From: Candidatus Heimdallarchaeota archaeon
GTDB lineage: Archaea; Asgardarchaeota; Heimdallarchaeia; Heimdallarchaeales; Heimdallarchaeaceae
DNA: 17,901 nucleotides
Direction: 5' to 3'
NCBI GenBank assembly: GCA_016839875.1
Contig: JAEOTK010000294.1
Location: forward strand, 1 to 17,901
The notes under the pieces are model-generated. The model was not told the origin of the DNA. It saw nothing but the letters and a program-made list of their open reading frames with translations, and searched no databases. A program made the translations under genes and the position numbers. Positions 1 to 7,685 of the stretch are shown in pieces; within the stretch, counting starts at the first letter, position 1; every line of letters begins with the position of its first letter.

Positions 1-185
1 GGAACTACTAATGTTGAAATATCATGCAGTTCTTCTAATTCCTCTGCTAGCTGTTGTAGTTTCTCTTCTCTTCTTGCAATTAATAGTAAATTGTAGTTGT
101 TTTTAGCTAATATCCTTGCAAAGGTTTCACCTATCCCACTTGAAGCTCCTGTGATTATTGCTGTAAAATTCTCTGGGCAACTCAT
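1..185 (-). CDS. Short-chain dehydrogenase/reductase (SDR), N-terminal part only
   Basis: The reverse strand read from an ATG at 185-183 gives about 61 residues before the window ends, so only the N-terminus is present. It starts MSCPENFTAIITGASSGIG. TGASSGIG (about residues 12-19) is the glycine-rich TGxxxGxG dinucleotide-binding motif of classical SDR enzymes. The following helix (ETFARILAKNNYNLLLIARR) and the second strand ending in Arg-Arg are typical of a Rossmann fold, and the basic residues there are often seen in NADP-preferring members. The catalytic Ser-Tyr-Lys residues lie outside the window, so the substrate cannot be inferred. The gene lies 25 bases downstream of the membrane protein at 211-855 on the same strand and may be co-transcribed with it. 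Confidence 0.88.
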   Translation of the reverse strand, partial: MSCPENFTAIITGASSGIGETFARILAKNNYNLLLIARREEKLQQLAEELEELHDISTLVV

Positions 186-210
186 TATTGAGAGTTGTAA
201 ATGGATGTTC

Positions 211-855
211 TTATTTCTTTTCTTCTAGACTCTTTGCTGATTCCCATTCTTCTTTTGTTTCATATCCTGACGATAAGAAATCATACCAACTTTCACTGTT
301 TTCAAAACCCTGAGATTTAGCTTTTTCTTTTTCAAAAACAGAAGTAAAACCTTGCTTTCGTGCATTTTCTATTTTGTCTGATAAATCTGATTTTCTTTTT
401 CTTTCAAGTATTTTCAAATAGTATACATTAACTGTAACTACTAAACTTGTCATTGTTACAATGCTTGCTAGAATAAGAGTTATCCAGAAAAGGAAATTTA
501 CTTCTGAAATTCTTTCTGCAACTAAAATTACTATAATTCCTATAGTCATAAAAAATGAAATTGTTGTAAATGATATTAATGTTTTAGCAAAACCTTGAAC
601 AGAAATGCTAAGAGATAAATCGTCTTTAAATCTATTTTTCTGTTGTTTTTGATAAGCAAACATACTCCAAGAGCCTATTGCGGGAATCAAAATGATATAA
701 AAAATTAGTGAAAGTAAGAAGAAAATAGAAGAAATAGCATTCCATGATTGATCAAAAAGCTCTTTTGAACCATAAATCAGAAAGAAAGTAAATAAAAGTA
801 CATACCCAGAATTTGAAATTAGTGCAAATATCTCTAACCTTCTTTCTATAATCAT
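211..855 (-). CDS. Four-helix membrane protein with a C-terminal 14-residue repeat tail
   Basis: This 214-residue protein matches no family I recognise. It has four hydrophobic segments at about residues 10-29, 40-65, 92-114 and 120-147. A charged cytosol-like tail follows from about 150, rich in Lys and Glu. Within the tail a glycine followed by an aromatic recurs exactly every 14 residues: G169-F170, G183-F184 and G197-Y198. Each is followed by acidic and aromatic residues (F174, W190, W204) and a Ser-Ala-Lys-like end. This looks like a short helical repeat exposed on one side of the membrane, perhaps a protein-docking tail; that is inference. The ATG at 855 is well placed behind a reverse-strand TATA-like stretch near 901-911. 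The SDR gene follows after 25 bases, so the two may form an operon. Confidence 0.75.
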   Translation of the reverse strand: MIIERRLEIFALISNSGYVLLFTFFLIYGSKELFDQSWNAISSIFFLLSLIFYIILIPAIGSWSMFAYQKQQKNRFKDDLSLSISVQGFAKTLISFTTISFFMTIGIIVILVAERISEVNFLFWITLILASIVTMTSLVVTVNVYYLKILERKRKSDLSDKIENARKQGFTSVFEKEKAKSQGFENSESWYDFLSSGYETKEEWESAKSLEEKK

Positions 856-900
856 GAATAATTAACCAATATATTATCTAAAGATTCACTAATAAGATTT

Positions 901-911
901 CTATATAATAC
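901..911 (-). promoter_or_regulatory. Possible TATA box for the minus-strand membrane protein
   Basis: The reverse strand of CTATATAATAC reads as a TATTATATAG-like box about 50 bases upstream of the ATG at 855. It shares the 129-base divergent spacer with the promoter of the plus-strand gene at 985. It was chosen by pattern and spacing only. Confidence 0.35.
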
Positions 912-944
912 AGGATTTCTAACCTAATAAGAAAACGGTAAAAA

Positions 945-953
945 CTTATAAAC
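945..953 (+). promoter_or_regulatory. Archaeal TATA box for the zinc-ribbon winged-helix gene
   Basis: CTTATAAAC is preceded by a purine-rich stretch (GGTAAAAA) that could serve as the TFB recognition element. It lies about 36 bases before the ATG at 985, which would give a leader of roughly 10 bases. There is no Shine-Dalgarno sequence before the ATG, consistent with a near-leaderless transcript. Confidence 0.55.
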
Positions 954-984
954 TTCATCTCTGATTGTTTTTTGAGTTGATTTT

Positions 985-1542
985 ATGAGTGATAAACGTC
1001 AATATTCAAAGAAGCAATACACTGGTAATTGGTCAGCAATTGGTACTGCATCTGTTTTTGCTCTAGTAGGAATCTTAGCTATCATTTTCCACTATACAAA
1101 CGTTGATTTCATTGGCTTACGTTACTGGGGCTATTACATGTTCATTCCTGCTTTCTTTATCTTCATAGGTGGTATCAGTGGCATACTAACTGATAGAAGA
1201 TTAAAGCAAACAGTTCTGGTTACTGCCCAATCCAAAGGTAATAGTAGTGCTAATCTTGAAGCTCTCTCTACTGAAACTAACATCAGAGCAAATGATATAC
1301 TACGAATTCTTCTAGATTTGCGAAATGAAGGACTAGTCAAATATAAATATGATACAGCTAATGGAGAAGTCGTTTTTGGAGAATCTGTAAGCTATCAACA
1401 AGCTACTCAATTTGAAGGTGCAATGACAAAGAGACAAGCATCTGAAGTGGATGTAACTGCAACAACTTATTGTCCCTACTGCGGACACAAACCTCCAGCT
1501 GGAGCACAATTCTGCGAAAACTGCGGATCAAAAATAGTTTAA
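985..1542 (+). CDS. Membrane-anchored winged-helix protein with C-terminal zinc ribbon
   Basis: The protein has 185 residues in three visible parts. Two hydrophobic segments (about 18-38 and 47-67) form a hairpin in the membrane. Residues about 75-131 look like a winged helix-turn-helix: two helices with SANLEALSTETNI and ANDILRILLDLRNEGLV, then a strand-turn-strand wing (KYKYDTANGEVVF). The C-terminus is a compact zinc ribbon with C163-x2-C166 and C177-x2-C180 (CPYCGHKPPAGAQFCENCG), the layout of archaeal zinc-ribbon tails. Such membrane-HTH-ribbon proteins may act as membrane-held regulators or as protein-protein adaptors, since winged helices need not bind DNA. The ATG at 985 suits the TATA box upstream. 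A T-rich run follows the stop, so it is probably a single-gene unit. Confidence 0.8.
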   Translation: MSDKRQYSKKQYTGNWSAIGTASVFALVGILAIIFHYTNVDFIGLRYWGYYMFIPAFFIFIGGISGILTDRRLKQTVLVTAQSKGNSSANLEALSTETNIRANDILRILLDLRNEGLVKYKYDTANGEVVFGESVSYQQATQFEGAMTKRQASEVDVTATTYCPYCGHKPPAGAQFCENCGSKIV

Positions 1543-1545
1543 TCT

Positions 1546-1572
1546 CTATTTTTTCCTTTTTCTCTTTTTATT
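1546..1572 (+). terminator. Oligo-T intrinsic terminator after the zinc-ribbon gene
   Basis: Several T-runs (CTATTTTTTCC, TTTTTCTC, TTTTTATT) begin just after the stop at 1542, with no strong hairpin. Runs of T on the coding strand are the usual form of intrinsic terminator in archaea. The next promoter starts directly behind it. Confidence 0.5.
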
Positions 1573-1614
1573 AAGGAAAAGTTTTATTCTAGTTCTGTTT
1601 TGTGTATATGTTTC
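1573..1614 (+). promoter_or_regulatory. Promoter of TPR gene 1, with an element shared with TPR gene 2
   Basis: A 21-base stretch at 1573-1593 (beginning AAGGAAAAGTTTT) is identical to 3631-3651 before the second TPR gene. In both cases it begins exactly 58 bases before the ATG. A second shared piece, ATGTTTC at 1608-1614 and 3666-3672, is 23 bases before each ATG and sits at a TATA-like stretch (GTATATG here, TATAAATG there). Either GTTTTATT in the 21-base block or the TATA-like stretch could be the TATA box. The latter would give a leaderless mRNA starting at the ATG. Confidence 0.55.
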
Positions 1615-1630
1615 GGTATTGGTGAAATTC

Positions 1631-3604
1631 ATGCCTTCCCCCATTCAACATGAAATTGACAACATCCTGAGAAAACACCTTAGATGGGATTTTGATGGTC
1701 GTTTAGATGATTTAGAACAGATATTTGCATATGAAGATATTACTAAAGAAGAACAAATCAAAATAAAAATACTTCAAAGTGATGTTCATTCTAAGATGTT
1801 CAATTTTGGAGATGAAATTGGTTCTAAAGAAATTAGTCTCAAACTAGCTCAGGAAGCATTAGAAGAAAGTAAAGAACTTGGAGATAATTTCTTGATGGCT
1901 GCTTCAATTATGAGACTCTCTGGTCTTCATTTTGATGATAATAAGTGGCAAGAATATCAAGACGGGATAAAAGAATCTATAAAACTCTTCGAGAAAATTG
2001 CACCTCGCACGGATTTATCATATTTAGTTCTGAAAGCACTTATCTTAATTAACAGAGGAAATCTTCCGTTTATCGAAGTCTATATCGGAGGAACTCCTAC
2101 AGATGAAGAAAAAGAGGAATCATTTCAGCTATGGATTGATGGTGAAAAATTCAGCGAAAAAAACAATTTTCCTTCTATGCAGACAGGTTTTCTAGTGAAT
2201 CTGTTGACAATATATGTAACAAAAGGAGAATTGGATTTAGCTTTAGAAACTGCAGAAAAGATAGTTTCAGTAGCTAAAGAAAAGGGAAGTAAAAGATTAA
2301 TTATTTGGGCATTAAGTAGACTTGCTTGGACTTATCGTGATCGAGGTGATTATAAGAAATATTACGAAATATCCAAAGAGAGAATAAAGATATGTGAGGA
2401 AGTAAATCTCCAACTTCCGATAGCTTATGGTTATTGGAATTTGGCACTTTATCACATATTAAATGGAGAGTATGATGAAGCTCTAGAATATCTCGAACGA
2501 GCTTCTGAAATTCAAAAGGATTATAAAAGAAAGATCCCTGAAGCTGGACTTAAACGCATGAGAGGTTATATTTATTTACACAAAGGAGAATTAGATAAGG
2601 CAACGGAGCTATATAATCAAGCTTTTCCTGTTTTTGAAGAGGAGCAACCTCAGGGATGGTTTTCAATTTTCTCTGATTTAGTTGATCTATCCATTCAAAA
2701 GGGAGATTTAGATAAAGCTTTAGAGTTCTTAAAACAATTAGCACCAATGTATGAAAAACGGGAAAATCAATTTGGAATTTCTGGAGTTCTAACTAAAGAG
2801 GGATTGATTTATTGGCAAAAGGGAATGCAAGAACAAGCTCTAACATCTATACAAGAAGGTTTTGAGATAAGACAAAAAATAGGTCATAAGAACCTAATAG
2901 CAAATAGTTTATCTTACTTAATTCAGTTCAGTGTAGAACTAAATAATCTTGAAGCAGCAAGAAAATACTTCGAAACTTTAGAAATAATCAATAAGGAAGT
3001 AAAGGAAAAAGAAGTGAATCAGAGTTGCAAATATTCAGAAGCTTTAATCCTTAAGAGAAGCTCAGATTTACGAGATAGAATGAAGGCTGAAGTGCTTTTT
3101 GATCAGCTACTAGAAGATGATATCAGTTATTCAGTAATGATACAAGTACTGCTAAATCTATGTGATCTCCTTATACTTGAAATGAAAGAGACTGATGATC
3201 CCAAAGTGCTAGAAAAGATCTACAACCATCTCAATAAACTCCAAGAAATGGTTGAAAAGAACAAATCTCACTTATTGCACGCTGAAACTATTAGATTAAA
3301 TGCACAATTAGCTCTACTTGAATTTGATGTTGACAAAGCTAGATCTCTTTTGCTTCAAGCTCTGAATATAGCTCAAGAGAATAAGTTTGATAGATTAGTT
3401 CTGGATATACTTCAGCAACAAGAGAAATTGACTAAACAGTCAATAGAATTGAGGAATTTGGAAAAAACAACTTCAACAATTTCGCAAAGGATGTCAGTTA
3501 TTGATCTTAATGGCACAGTTTCGTCTATCAAAAAAACAAGCATAACTGAAACTGTAAAGAAAGACGAAGAAGTTTCAAAGAAACTATTTTCAATTCAAAT
3601 CTGA
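1631..3604 (+). CDS. TPR-repeat protein, tandem paralogue 1
   Basis: This is a 657-residue all-helical protein, counted from the ATG at 1631; an upstream in-frame TTG at 1619 is possible but less likely. From about residue 185 to 460, units recur every 40 residues with the TPR signature of small residues and KGELDLALE, RGDYKKYYE, NGEYDEALEYLE, KGELDKATELYNQAF, KGDLDKALEFL and KGMQEQALTSI. This makes about six or seven TPR-like units, longer than the classical 34. An N-terminal helical region (1-180) and a C-terminal helical region follow the same style. The tail (last about 60 residues) ends TETVKKDEEVSKKLFSIQI and is nearly identical to that of the neighbouring paralogue. No catalytic motif, signal peptide or membrane helix is visible. 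TPR proteins usually scaffold complexes or bind peptides; the partner is unknown. Confidence 0.85.
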   Translation: MPSPIQHEIDNILRKHLRWDFDGRLDDLEQIFAYEDITKEEQIKIKILQSDVHSKMFNFGDEIGSKEISLKLAQEALEESKELGDNFLMAASIMRLSGLHFDDNKWQEYQDGIKESIKLFEKIAPRTDLSYLVLKALILINRGNLPFIEVYIGGTPTDEEKEESFQLWIDGEKFSEKNNFPSMQTGFLVNLLTIYVTKGELDLALETAEKIVSVAKEKGSKRLIIWALSRLAWTYRDRGDYKKYYEISKERIKICEEVNLQLPIAYGYWNLALYHILNGEYDEALEYLERASEIQKDYKRKIPEAGLKRMRGYIYLHKGELDKATELYNQAFPVFEEEQPQGWFSIFSDLVDLSIQKGDLDKALEFLKQLAPMYEKRENQFGISGVLTKEGLIYWQKGMQEQALTSIQEGFEIRQKIGHKNLIANSLSYLIQFSVELNNLEAARKYFETLEIINKEVKEKEVNQSCKYSEALILKRSSDLRDRMKAEVLFDQLLEDDISYSVMIQVLLNLCDLLILEMKETDDPKVLEKIYNHLNKLQEMVEKNKSHLLHAETIRLNAQLALLEFDVDKARSLLLQALNIAQENKFDRLVLDILQQQEKLTKQSIELRNLEKTTSTISQRMSVIDLNGTVSSIKKTSITETVKKDEEVSKKLFSIQI

Positions 3605-3630
3605 TAATTTCTTCATTCTGTCTTTTTCCT

Positions 3631-3672
3631 AAGGAAAAGTTTTATTCTAGTACTCCCTTGTATAAATGTTTC
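3631..3672 (+). promoter_or_regulatory. Promoter of TPR gene 2, with an element shared with TPR gene 1
   Basis: The block at 3631-3651 repeats 1573-1593 exactly, and TATAAATG at 3661-3668 lies about 25 bases before the ATG at 3689. The bases just upstream and within (CTTTTTCCTAAGGAAAAG, 3623-3639) form an imperfect inverted repeat followed by TTTTAT. The site could therefore also end transcription of the first TPR gene or bind a dimeric regulator. Confidence 0.55.
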
Positions 3673-3688
3673 AACAGTGGTGTCATTC

Positions 3689-5662
3689 ATGCCTTCCCCC
3701 ATTCAAGAAGTGATTGATAGAATTCAAGAACAAATTAGAAAAATGGATATATTTGGTTTCTTAGATGAAATGGATGCTATCTTGGAGTCTAAAGAGATTA
3801 CAAAAGAAGAGAGAGTATATGCTTTAATCACAAAAAGTGAATTGTTATTGTTTCATACTTATTTTGGTTTGAAAGGTGCAACTTATGAAAAAGGTTTAAA
3901 AGTCGCTAAAGAAGCTCTGAAGATAAGTATTGAGATAGAAAATAAGACTCTAATAATTGATTCTAAACAAGCTCTCCTTTGGCTGTATTTCTACATGAAT
4001 GCATGGAAAGAGGTACAACAAATAATTGATGAAATTATAACCTCATTTGATGAAATAGAGCCAAGTCAGGATTTTTATTACTTCAAACGAAAAGCATACT
4101 TCCTCATGTGTAAAGGATTAGTGCCCTTTATCAAAATTTATACAGGAAATATTCCAGTAAATGAGGAAATAGAAGAAGCAATAAAGCTTTGGCAAGAAGG
4201 AGAACAATTCTGCAAGAAACATAATCTTCCTTATTTGCAAGCTGGCTTTCTCTTCAATTTAGGTTCTATGCATGCAACAAGAGGAGAATTAGATCTAGCC
4301 TTAGATATAAGACTAAAGTCACTAAAAATCGCTAAAGAAAATACCAGCAAATTTGGTGTTTTATATTATATAGGACCTCTAGCTTGGGCTTATTTTAATA
4401 AAAACGATTATAAGAAATTCTTTGATTTGATGCAAGAAAGATTGAGATTAGCAGAGGAATTAGGATCTAGGAAATTTATAGCTTACACCTATGGTTCAAT
4501 GGGAACATATTATGTGGCAACACTCAATTATGATGATGCGATAGAATATTACAATCGAAGTCTTGAAATCCATAGGAGTATGAAAAACGAAAATAGCTCT
4601 GCATTTGTACAGAACTCTATTGGTAATGTGTATTACCTAAAAGGGGATTTGGATAAAGCAATAGAGAATTATGAGGAAGCTTTTCCTGTATTGAAAGAGA
4701 ATCAACCTCAAGGATGGTTTGGAATACTGTCTGATTTAGCAGAAGTATCAGTACAGAAAGGAGATTTAGAAACATCATTAAAATATCTAGAAGAATTAAT
4801 GACAATACAAAAAGGATTTCAGAATAAATTTAGTATTTCACACATCCTGACTGAACAAGGAAAAATATTCTGGCAAAAGGGGATGAAAGATCAATCTTTA
4901 ACTTTAATTCGAGATGGTTTTGAATTAAGACAAAAAATTGGTAACAAAAATCTTATAGCTGATAGTTTGTCGTATCTTATTCAATTCAATGTTGAATTAG
5001 GAAACATAGAAGCAGCTAAGAAATACTTTGTATCTTTAGATATAATCAATAAGGAAACTAAAATCAAACAAGTGAGTCAGAATCACAAATTTTCTGAAGC
5101 TATAATCCTTAAATCAAGTTCCGATTTACGTGATAGACTTAAAGCAGAAGTTTTATTTGAACATCTAATAGAAGAAGATGTAAGCTATCCTGTTTTAATT
5201 CAAACACTTATGCATCTTTGTGATCTTCTTCTTCTTGAAATGAAAGAAACTGATGACTCAAAGGTGCTAGAGAAGATAAATAAACATATAACAAAATTAC
5301 AAGAATTATCAGAAAAGAACAATTCCCATATCTTACTTGTTCAAACTTTAAGATTACAAGCTCAGCTAGCTCTTATTGAATTTGATATTGATAATTCAAG
5401 AGCTCTTTTGTTGAAAGCACAAAACATTGCACAAGAACATGGTTTTGAAAGACTGGTTTTAGATCTACTAAAACAACAAGAGAAATTAACTAAACAATCT
5501 ATTGAGTTAACCAATTTAGAAAAAACCTCATCGACAATATCACAAAGAATGTCGGTCATTGAAATCAATGATACAGTATCTTCTATCAAAAGAACGAGTA
5601 TAACTGAAACTGTAAAGAAAGAAGAGGAAGTTTCAAAGAAATTGTTTTCTATCCAGATATAA
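3689..5662 (+). CDS. TPR-repeat protein, tandem paralogue 2
   Basis: This protein also has 657 residues from the ATG at 3689; two in-frame GTG codons (3677 and 3680) lie just upstream. It aligns end to end with the preceding gene without visible length change. It shares the start MPSPIQ, the DYKK, NYDDAIEYY, KGDLDKAIENYEEAFPV, KGDLETSLKYLEEL and KGMKDQSLTLI units at 40-residue spacing, and a tail in which 55 of the last 62 residues are identical. The first 100 or so residues match only sparsely. The pair therefore looks like an old tandem duplication with a variable N-terminal half and a conserved C-terminal end. The conserved end probably meets a common partner, while the TPR and N-terminal surfaces bind different ones; that is inference. 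The stop overlaps the convergent kinase gene by 14 bases. Confidence 0.85.
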   Translation: MPSPIQEVIDRIQEQIRKMDIFGFLDEMDAILESKEITKEERVYALITKSELLLFHTYFGLKGATYEKGLKVAKEALKISIEIENKTLIIDSKQALLWLYFYMNAWKEVQQIIDEIITSFDEIEPSQDFYYFKRKAYFLMCKGLVPFIKIYTGNIPVNEEIEEAIKLWQEGEQFCKKHNLPYLQAGFLFNLGSMHATRGELDLALDIRLKSLKIAKENTSKFGVLYYIGPLAWAYFNKNDYKKFFDLMQERLRLAEELGSRKFIAYTYGSMGTYYVATLNYDDAIEYYNRSLEIHRSMKNENSSAFVQNSIGNVYYLKGDLDKAIENYEEAFPVLKENQPQGWFGILSDLAEVSVQKGDLETSLKYLEELMTIQKGFQNKFSISHILTEQGKIFWQKGMKDQSLTLIRDGFELRQKIGNKNLIADSLSYLIQFNVELGNIEAAKKYFVSLDIINKETKIKQVSQNHKFSEAIILKSSSDLRDRLKAEVLFEHLIEEDVSYPVLIQTLMHLCDLLLLEMKETDDSKVLEKINKHITKLQELSEKNNSHILLVQTLRLQAQLALIEFDIDNSRALLLKAQNIAQEHGFERLVLDLLKQQEKLTKQSIELTNLEKTSSTISQRMSVIEINDTVSSIKRTSITETVKKEEEVSKKLFSIQI

Positions 5663-6257
5663 CATTCTCAATCTCTTTTAGAACTTCTTCTGCCAATGTT
5701 TCAGTAGATTTCAAGCCATCTAAAACCAGATTAGCTATTACTAACTGTTTAGTTCTATCATCAATATACTGCTGTCGATGTCTAGCAAGATAGTTTTCAA
5801 GAAGCCATACAATAATATGCATTAGCTTAGTAGGTTCTTCCTTGTAGCTGAATTTGTATTGTGGTCCTATTGTTGAGAAAAAAGATTCTATTGATTCATC
5901 TGAAGATCGATAAATTGCTCTTAAGAGTAATCTTGAAAGACTAACTTCTAAAGGAGTATCTATGTATACAACAAAATCAGTTAATTCTTTAGAATTGAAA
6001 TCTGTCGTTCCTGCAGGATCTTCTATAATCAGAAGTTTGTTTGGACAAATCATTTCATTTTTTTCTGGGTGTTTTATTTTATTGCCTTTTTTTAGCATTG
6101 ACAAATCTTTCACAAAATCATCATAATTTGCTTTGTAATCATCATAGAGAAGCATAGAAGAATTTTTCAGCTTTTCATGCAATTTTTTAACTAATTGAGT
6201 TTTTCCTGCTCCTGATCCACCTGCAATTGCTATAACGAAACTTCTGTTATCTGACAT
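5649..6257 (-). CDS. P-loop kinase of the uridine kinase/phosphoribulokinase type
   Basis: The protein has 202 residues and opens with a strand and a Walker A motif, GGSGAGKT (13-20), as in uridine kinase and phosphoribulokinase relatives. YDDY (38-41) matches the acidic-aromatic motif that binds the substrate after the first helix in that group. LLIIEDP (75-81) is the buried strand with an acidic end. VVYIDTPLEVSLSRLLLR (96-113) resembles the strand and arginine-bearing lid region of uridine kinases. The length is close to the family's usual 200-220. The phosphate acceptor cannot be told from the sequence; a nucleoside, a pantothenate-like compound or another small molecule are all possible. 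The gene converges on and overlaps the TPR gene by 14 bases, and its start faces the metallophosphoesterase gene. Confidence 0.8.
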   Translation of the reverse strand: MSDNRSFVIAIAGGSGAGKTQLVKKLHEKLKNSSMLLYDDYKANYDDFVKDLSMLKKGNKIKHPEKNEMICPNKLLIIEDPAGTTDFNSKELTDFVVYIDTPLEVSLSRLLLRAIYRSSDESIESFFSTIGPQYKFSYKEEPTKLMHIIVWLLENYLARHRQQYIDDRTKQLVIANLVLDGLKSTETLAEEVLKEIENVISG

Positions 6258-6284
6258 TGAGGTTTTATCACTTTACACACTAAT

Positions 6285-6292
6285 AAAATATA
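6285..6292 (-). promoter_or_regulatory. TATA box for the P-loop kinase gene
   Basis: The reverse strand reads TATATTTT, centred about 31 bases upstream of the ATG at 6257. This would place transcription start at or within a few bases of the start codon. No Shine-Dalgarno sequence is present. Confidence 0.5.
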
Positions 6293-6324
6293 TGTTTTTT
6301 TTTTATTCCAATATACAAGAAAAA

Positions 6325-6332
6325 CTTAAAGA
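6325..6332 (+). promoter_or_regulatory. TATA-like box for the metallophosphoesterase gene
   Basis: CTTAAAGA is centred about 27 bases before the ATG at 6355, with AAGAAAAA just upstream as a possible TFB element. This supports the start at 6355 over the in-frame ATG at 6292, because a leaderless transcript would begin at 6355. Confidence 0.45.
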
Positions 6333-6354
6333 TAATATCAGAGAGATTATCTTG

Positions 6355-7644
6355 ATGATTAAGAAACTAATATCAACATTCCTTCTGTTATCTTTACTTA
6401 CTATTTCAATGATTTCTAGTTCAATAGGAAATATACAAAACAATCAAACCACTATTGAATTAGCAGATTATGCATCCTCTCCCACAGAGTATTTCAATGA
6501 AACACAACATCCAAGGTACAATCTAGTTGCCAGACCGTTGGATATTATTCTTGAACCTCATAAAGGTATTCCACTTATTCTTGAGTATAATGATACTTTC
6601 AAAGTTATTCTAAATAGTTCTTTCTTACCTCTAGATTTCAATCTAACTTTGATAAATGATCTAAATACTGTTGAACTAGAAATACTAAATTCTTATGAGG
6701 GTCCTGAAACTGCACTTCTCAATGTAAAACCCATGGATAATATAGAAGGTCTGTATGATCTACAACTCAACTCAACAACAGTTGAAGATTATCAAACTCA
6801 TTGTGTAAAGATTGTTAAAGAAAAGAAATATCCTTTCAAGTTTTTACATCTATCAGATAGTCACTTTCCTTCGTATTCAGGAACCAATACTACTGATATA
6901 GATTTAAGCAATATTGAAGAGCTGAAGAATTCAGGAGCGGATTTTGCTATTTTTACAGGTGATTTGATTGAAGGAGGATCTGCTTGGGATTTTGTAAATC
7001 CTGTAGATGATAAACCATTAGCTGCCGAAATCCAGCTAAAACTTGGTCTCTGGGCTCTTGACTTACTTAATATGCCTGTTTATATTATTGGAGGGAACCA
7101 TGATTTAGATTCATCCACTGTACTTCCTGATGAGCCTGAAGAAATTTGGATAAAATATCTAGGAAGCGCTCTCTATCCTATAATTCACTTCGAATTAATT
7201 GATTGGGTTTTCATTGGATACAGTGCTACTAGAGATGGAATAAGTGATGAGAGTTACCTTTTCGTAGACGGAGTGCTAGATGCAGGAGATAGGAATGAGA
7301 ATCCCTGTGTTCTGTATTATCATTCCGATTATCAAAACCAACCATCCAATTTACGCAACCGTAACAGAATAGAAGTTATGCTATATGGTCATGAGCATAA
7401 TGAAGAGCTATATGTGCAAGATTATACGTTGTATCACTGTGAAGCACCTTTGTTTTACAATGGATCATCATTGTTCACTGTTCTAAACAAAACACACCTT
7501 AGCTTAAATGATGTTATTTATGATTTTACTCTATCACTTCAACCTCCAACAGAATCTACTTATTCACCTTACTTACTCTTTGGAATAATCCCTCTATTTG
7601 TAGCTAGTATCATATTTAGGAAGAAGAAAATTGTGAAAACCTAG
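6355..7644 (+). CDS. Secreted, membrane-tethered calcineurin-like metallophosphoesterase
   Basis: From the ATG at 6355 the protein has 429 residues. It starts with a signal peptide or anchor, MIKKLISTFLLLSLLTISM. A beta-rich region (about 55-155) with several Asn-x-Ser/Thr sites precedes the phosphoesterase core. The five metal-binding blocks are all present: LSDSH (about 166-170), GDLIEGG (202-208), GGNHD (246-250), the HSD histidine (323) and GHEH (345-348). The protein ends with a hydrophobic segment (YLLFGIIPLFVASIIF) and a basic RKKK stop-transfer, so the catalytic domain is probably held on the outside of the cell. An in-frame ATG at 6292 would add 21 residues in front of the signal peptide and is less likely. 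The substrate is unknown; phosphomonoesters, phosphodiesters or nucleotides are all possible. Confidence 0.88.
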   Translation: MIKKLISTFLLLSLLTISMISSSIGNIQNNQTTIELADYASSPTEYFNETQHPRYNLVARPLDIILEPHKGIPLILEYNDTFKVILNSSFLPLDFNLTLINDLNTVELEILNSYEGPETALLNVKPMDNIEGLYDLQLNSTTVEDYQTHCVKIVKEKKYPFKFLHLSDSHFPSYSGTNTTDIDLSNIEELKNSGADFAIFTGDLIEGGSAWDFVNPVDDKPLAAEIQLKLGLWALDLLNMPVYIIGGNHDLDSSTVLPDEPEEIWIKYLGSALYPIIHFELIDWVFIGYSATRDGISDESYLFVDGVLDAGDRNENPCVLYYHSDYQNQPSNLRNRNRIEVMLYGHEHNEELYVQDYTLYHCEAPLFYNGSSLFTVLNKTHLSLNDVIYDFTLSLQPPTESTYSPYLLFGIIPLFVASIIFRKKKIVKT

Positions 7645-7685
7645 TTAGTTGTAAAATTTAAATATAATAGAGTCTTAGTATTCCC

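Noticed and set aside
6292..6354. In-frame extension of the metallophosphoesterase from an ATG
   Set aside because: It would put 21 polar residues before a clear signal peptide, and the TATA-like box at 6325 lies inside it.
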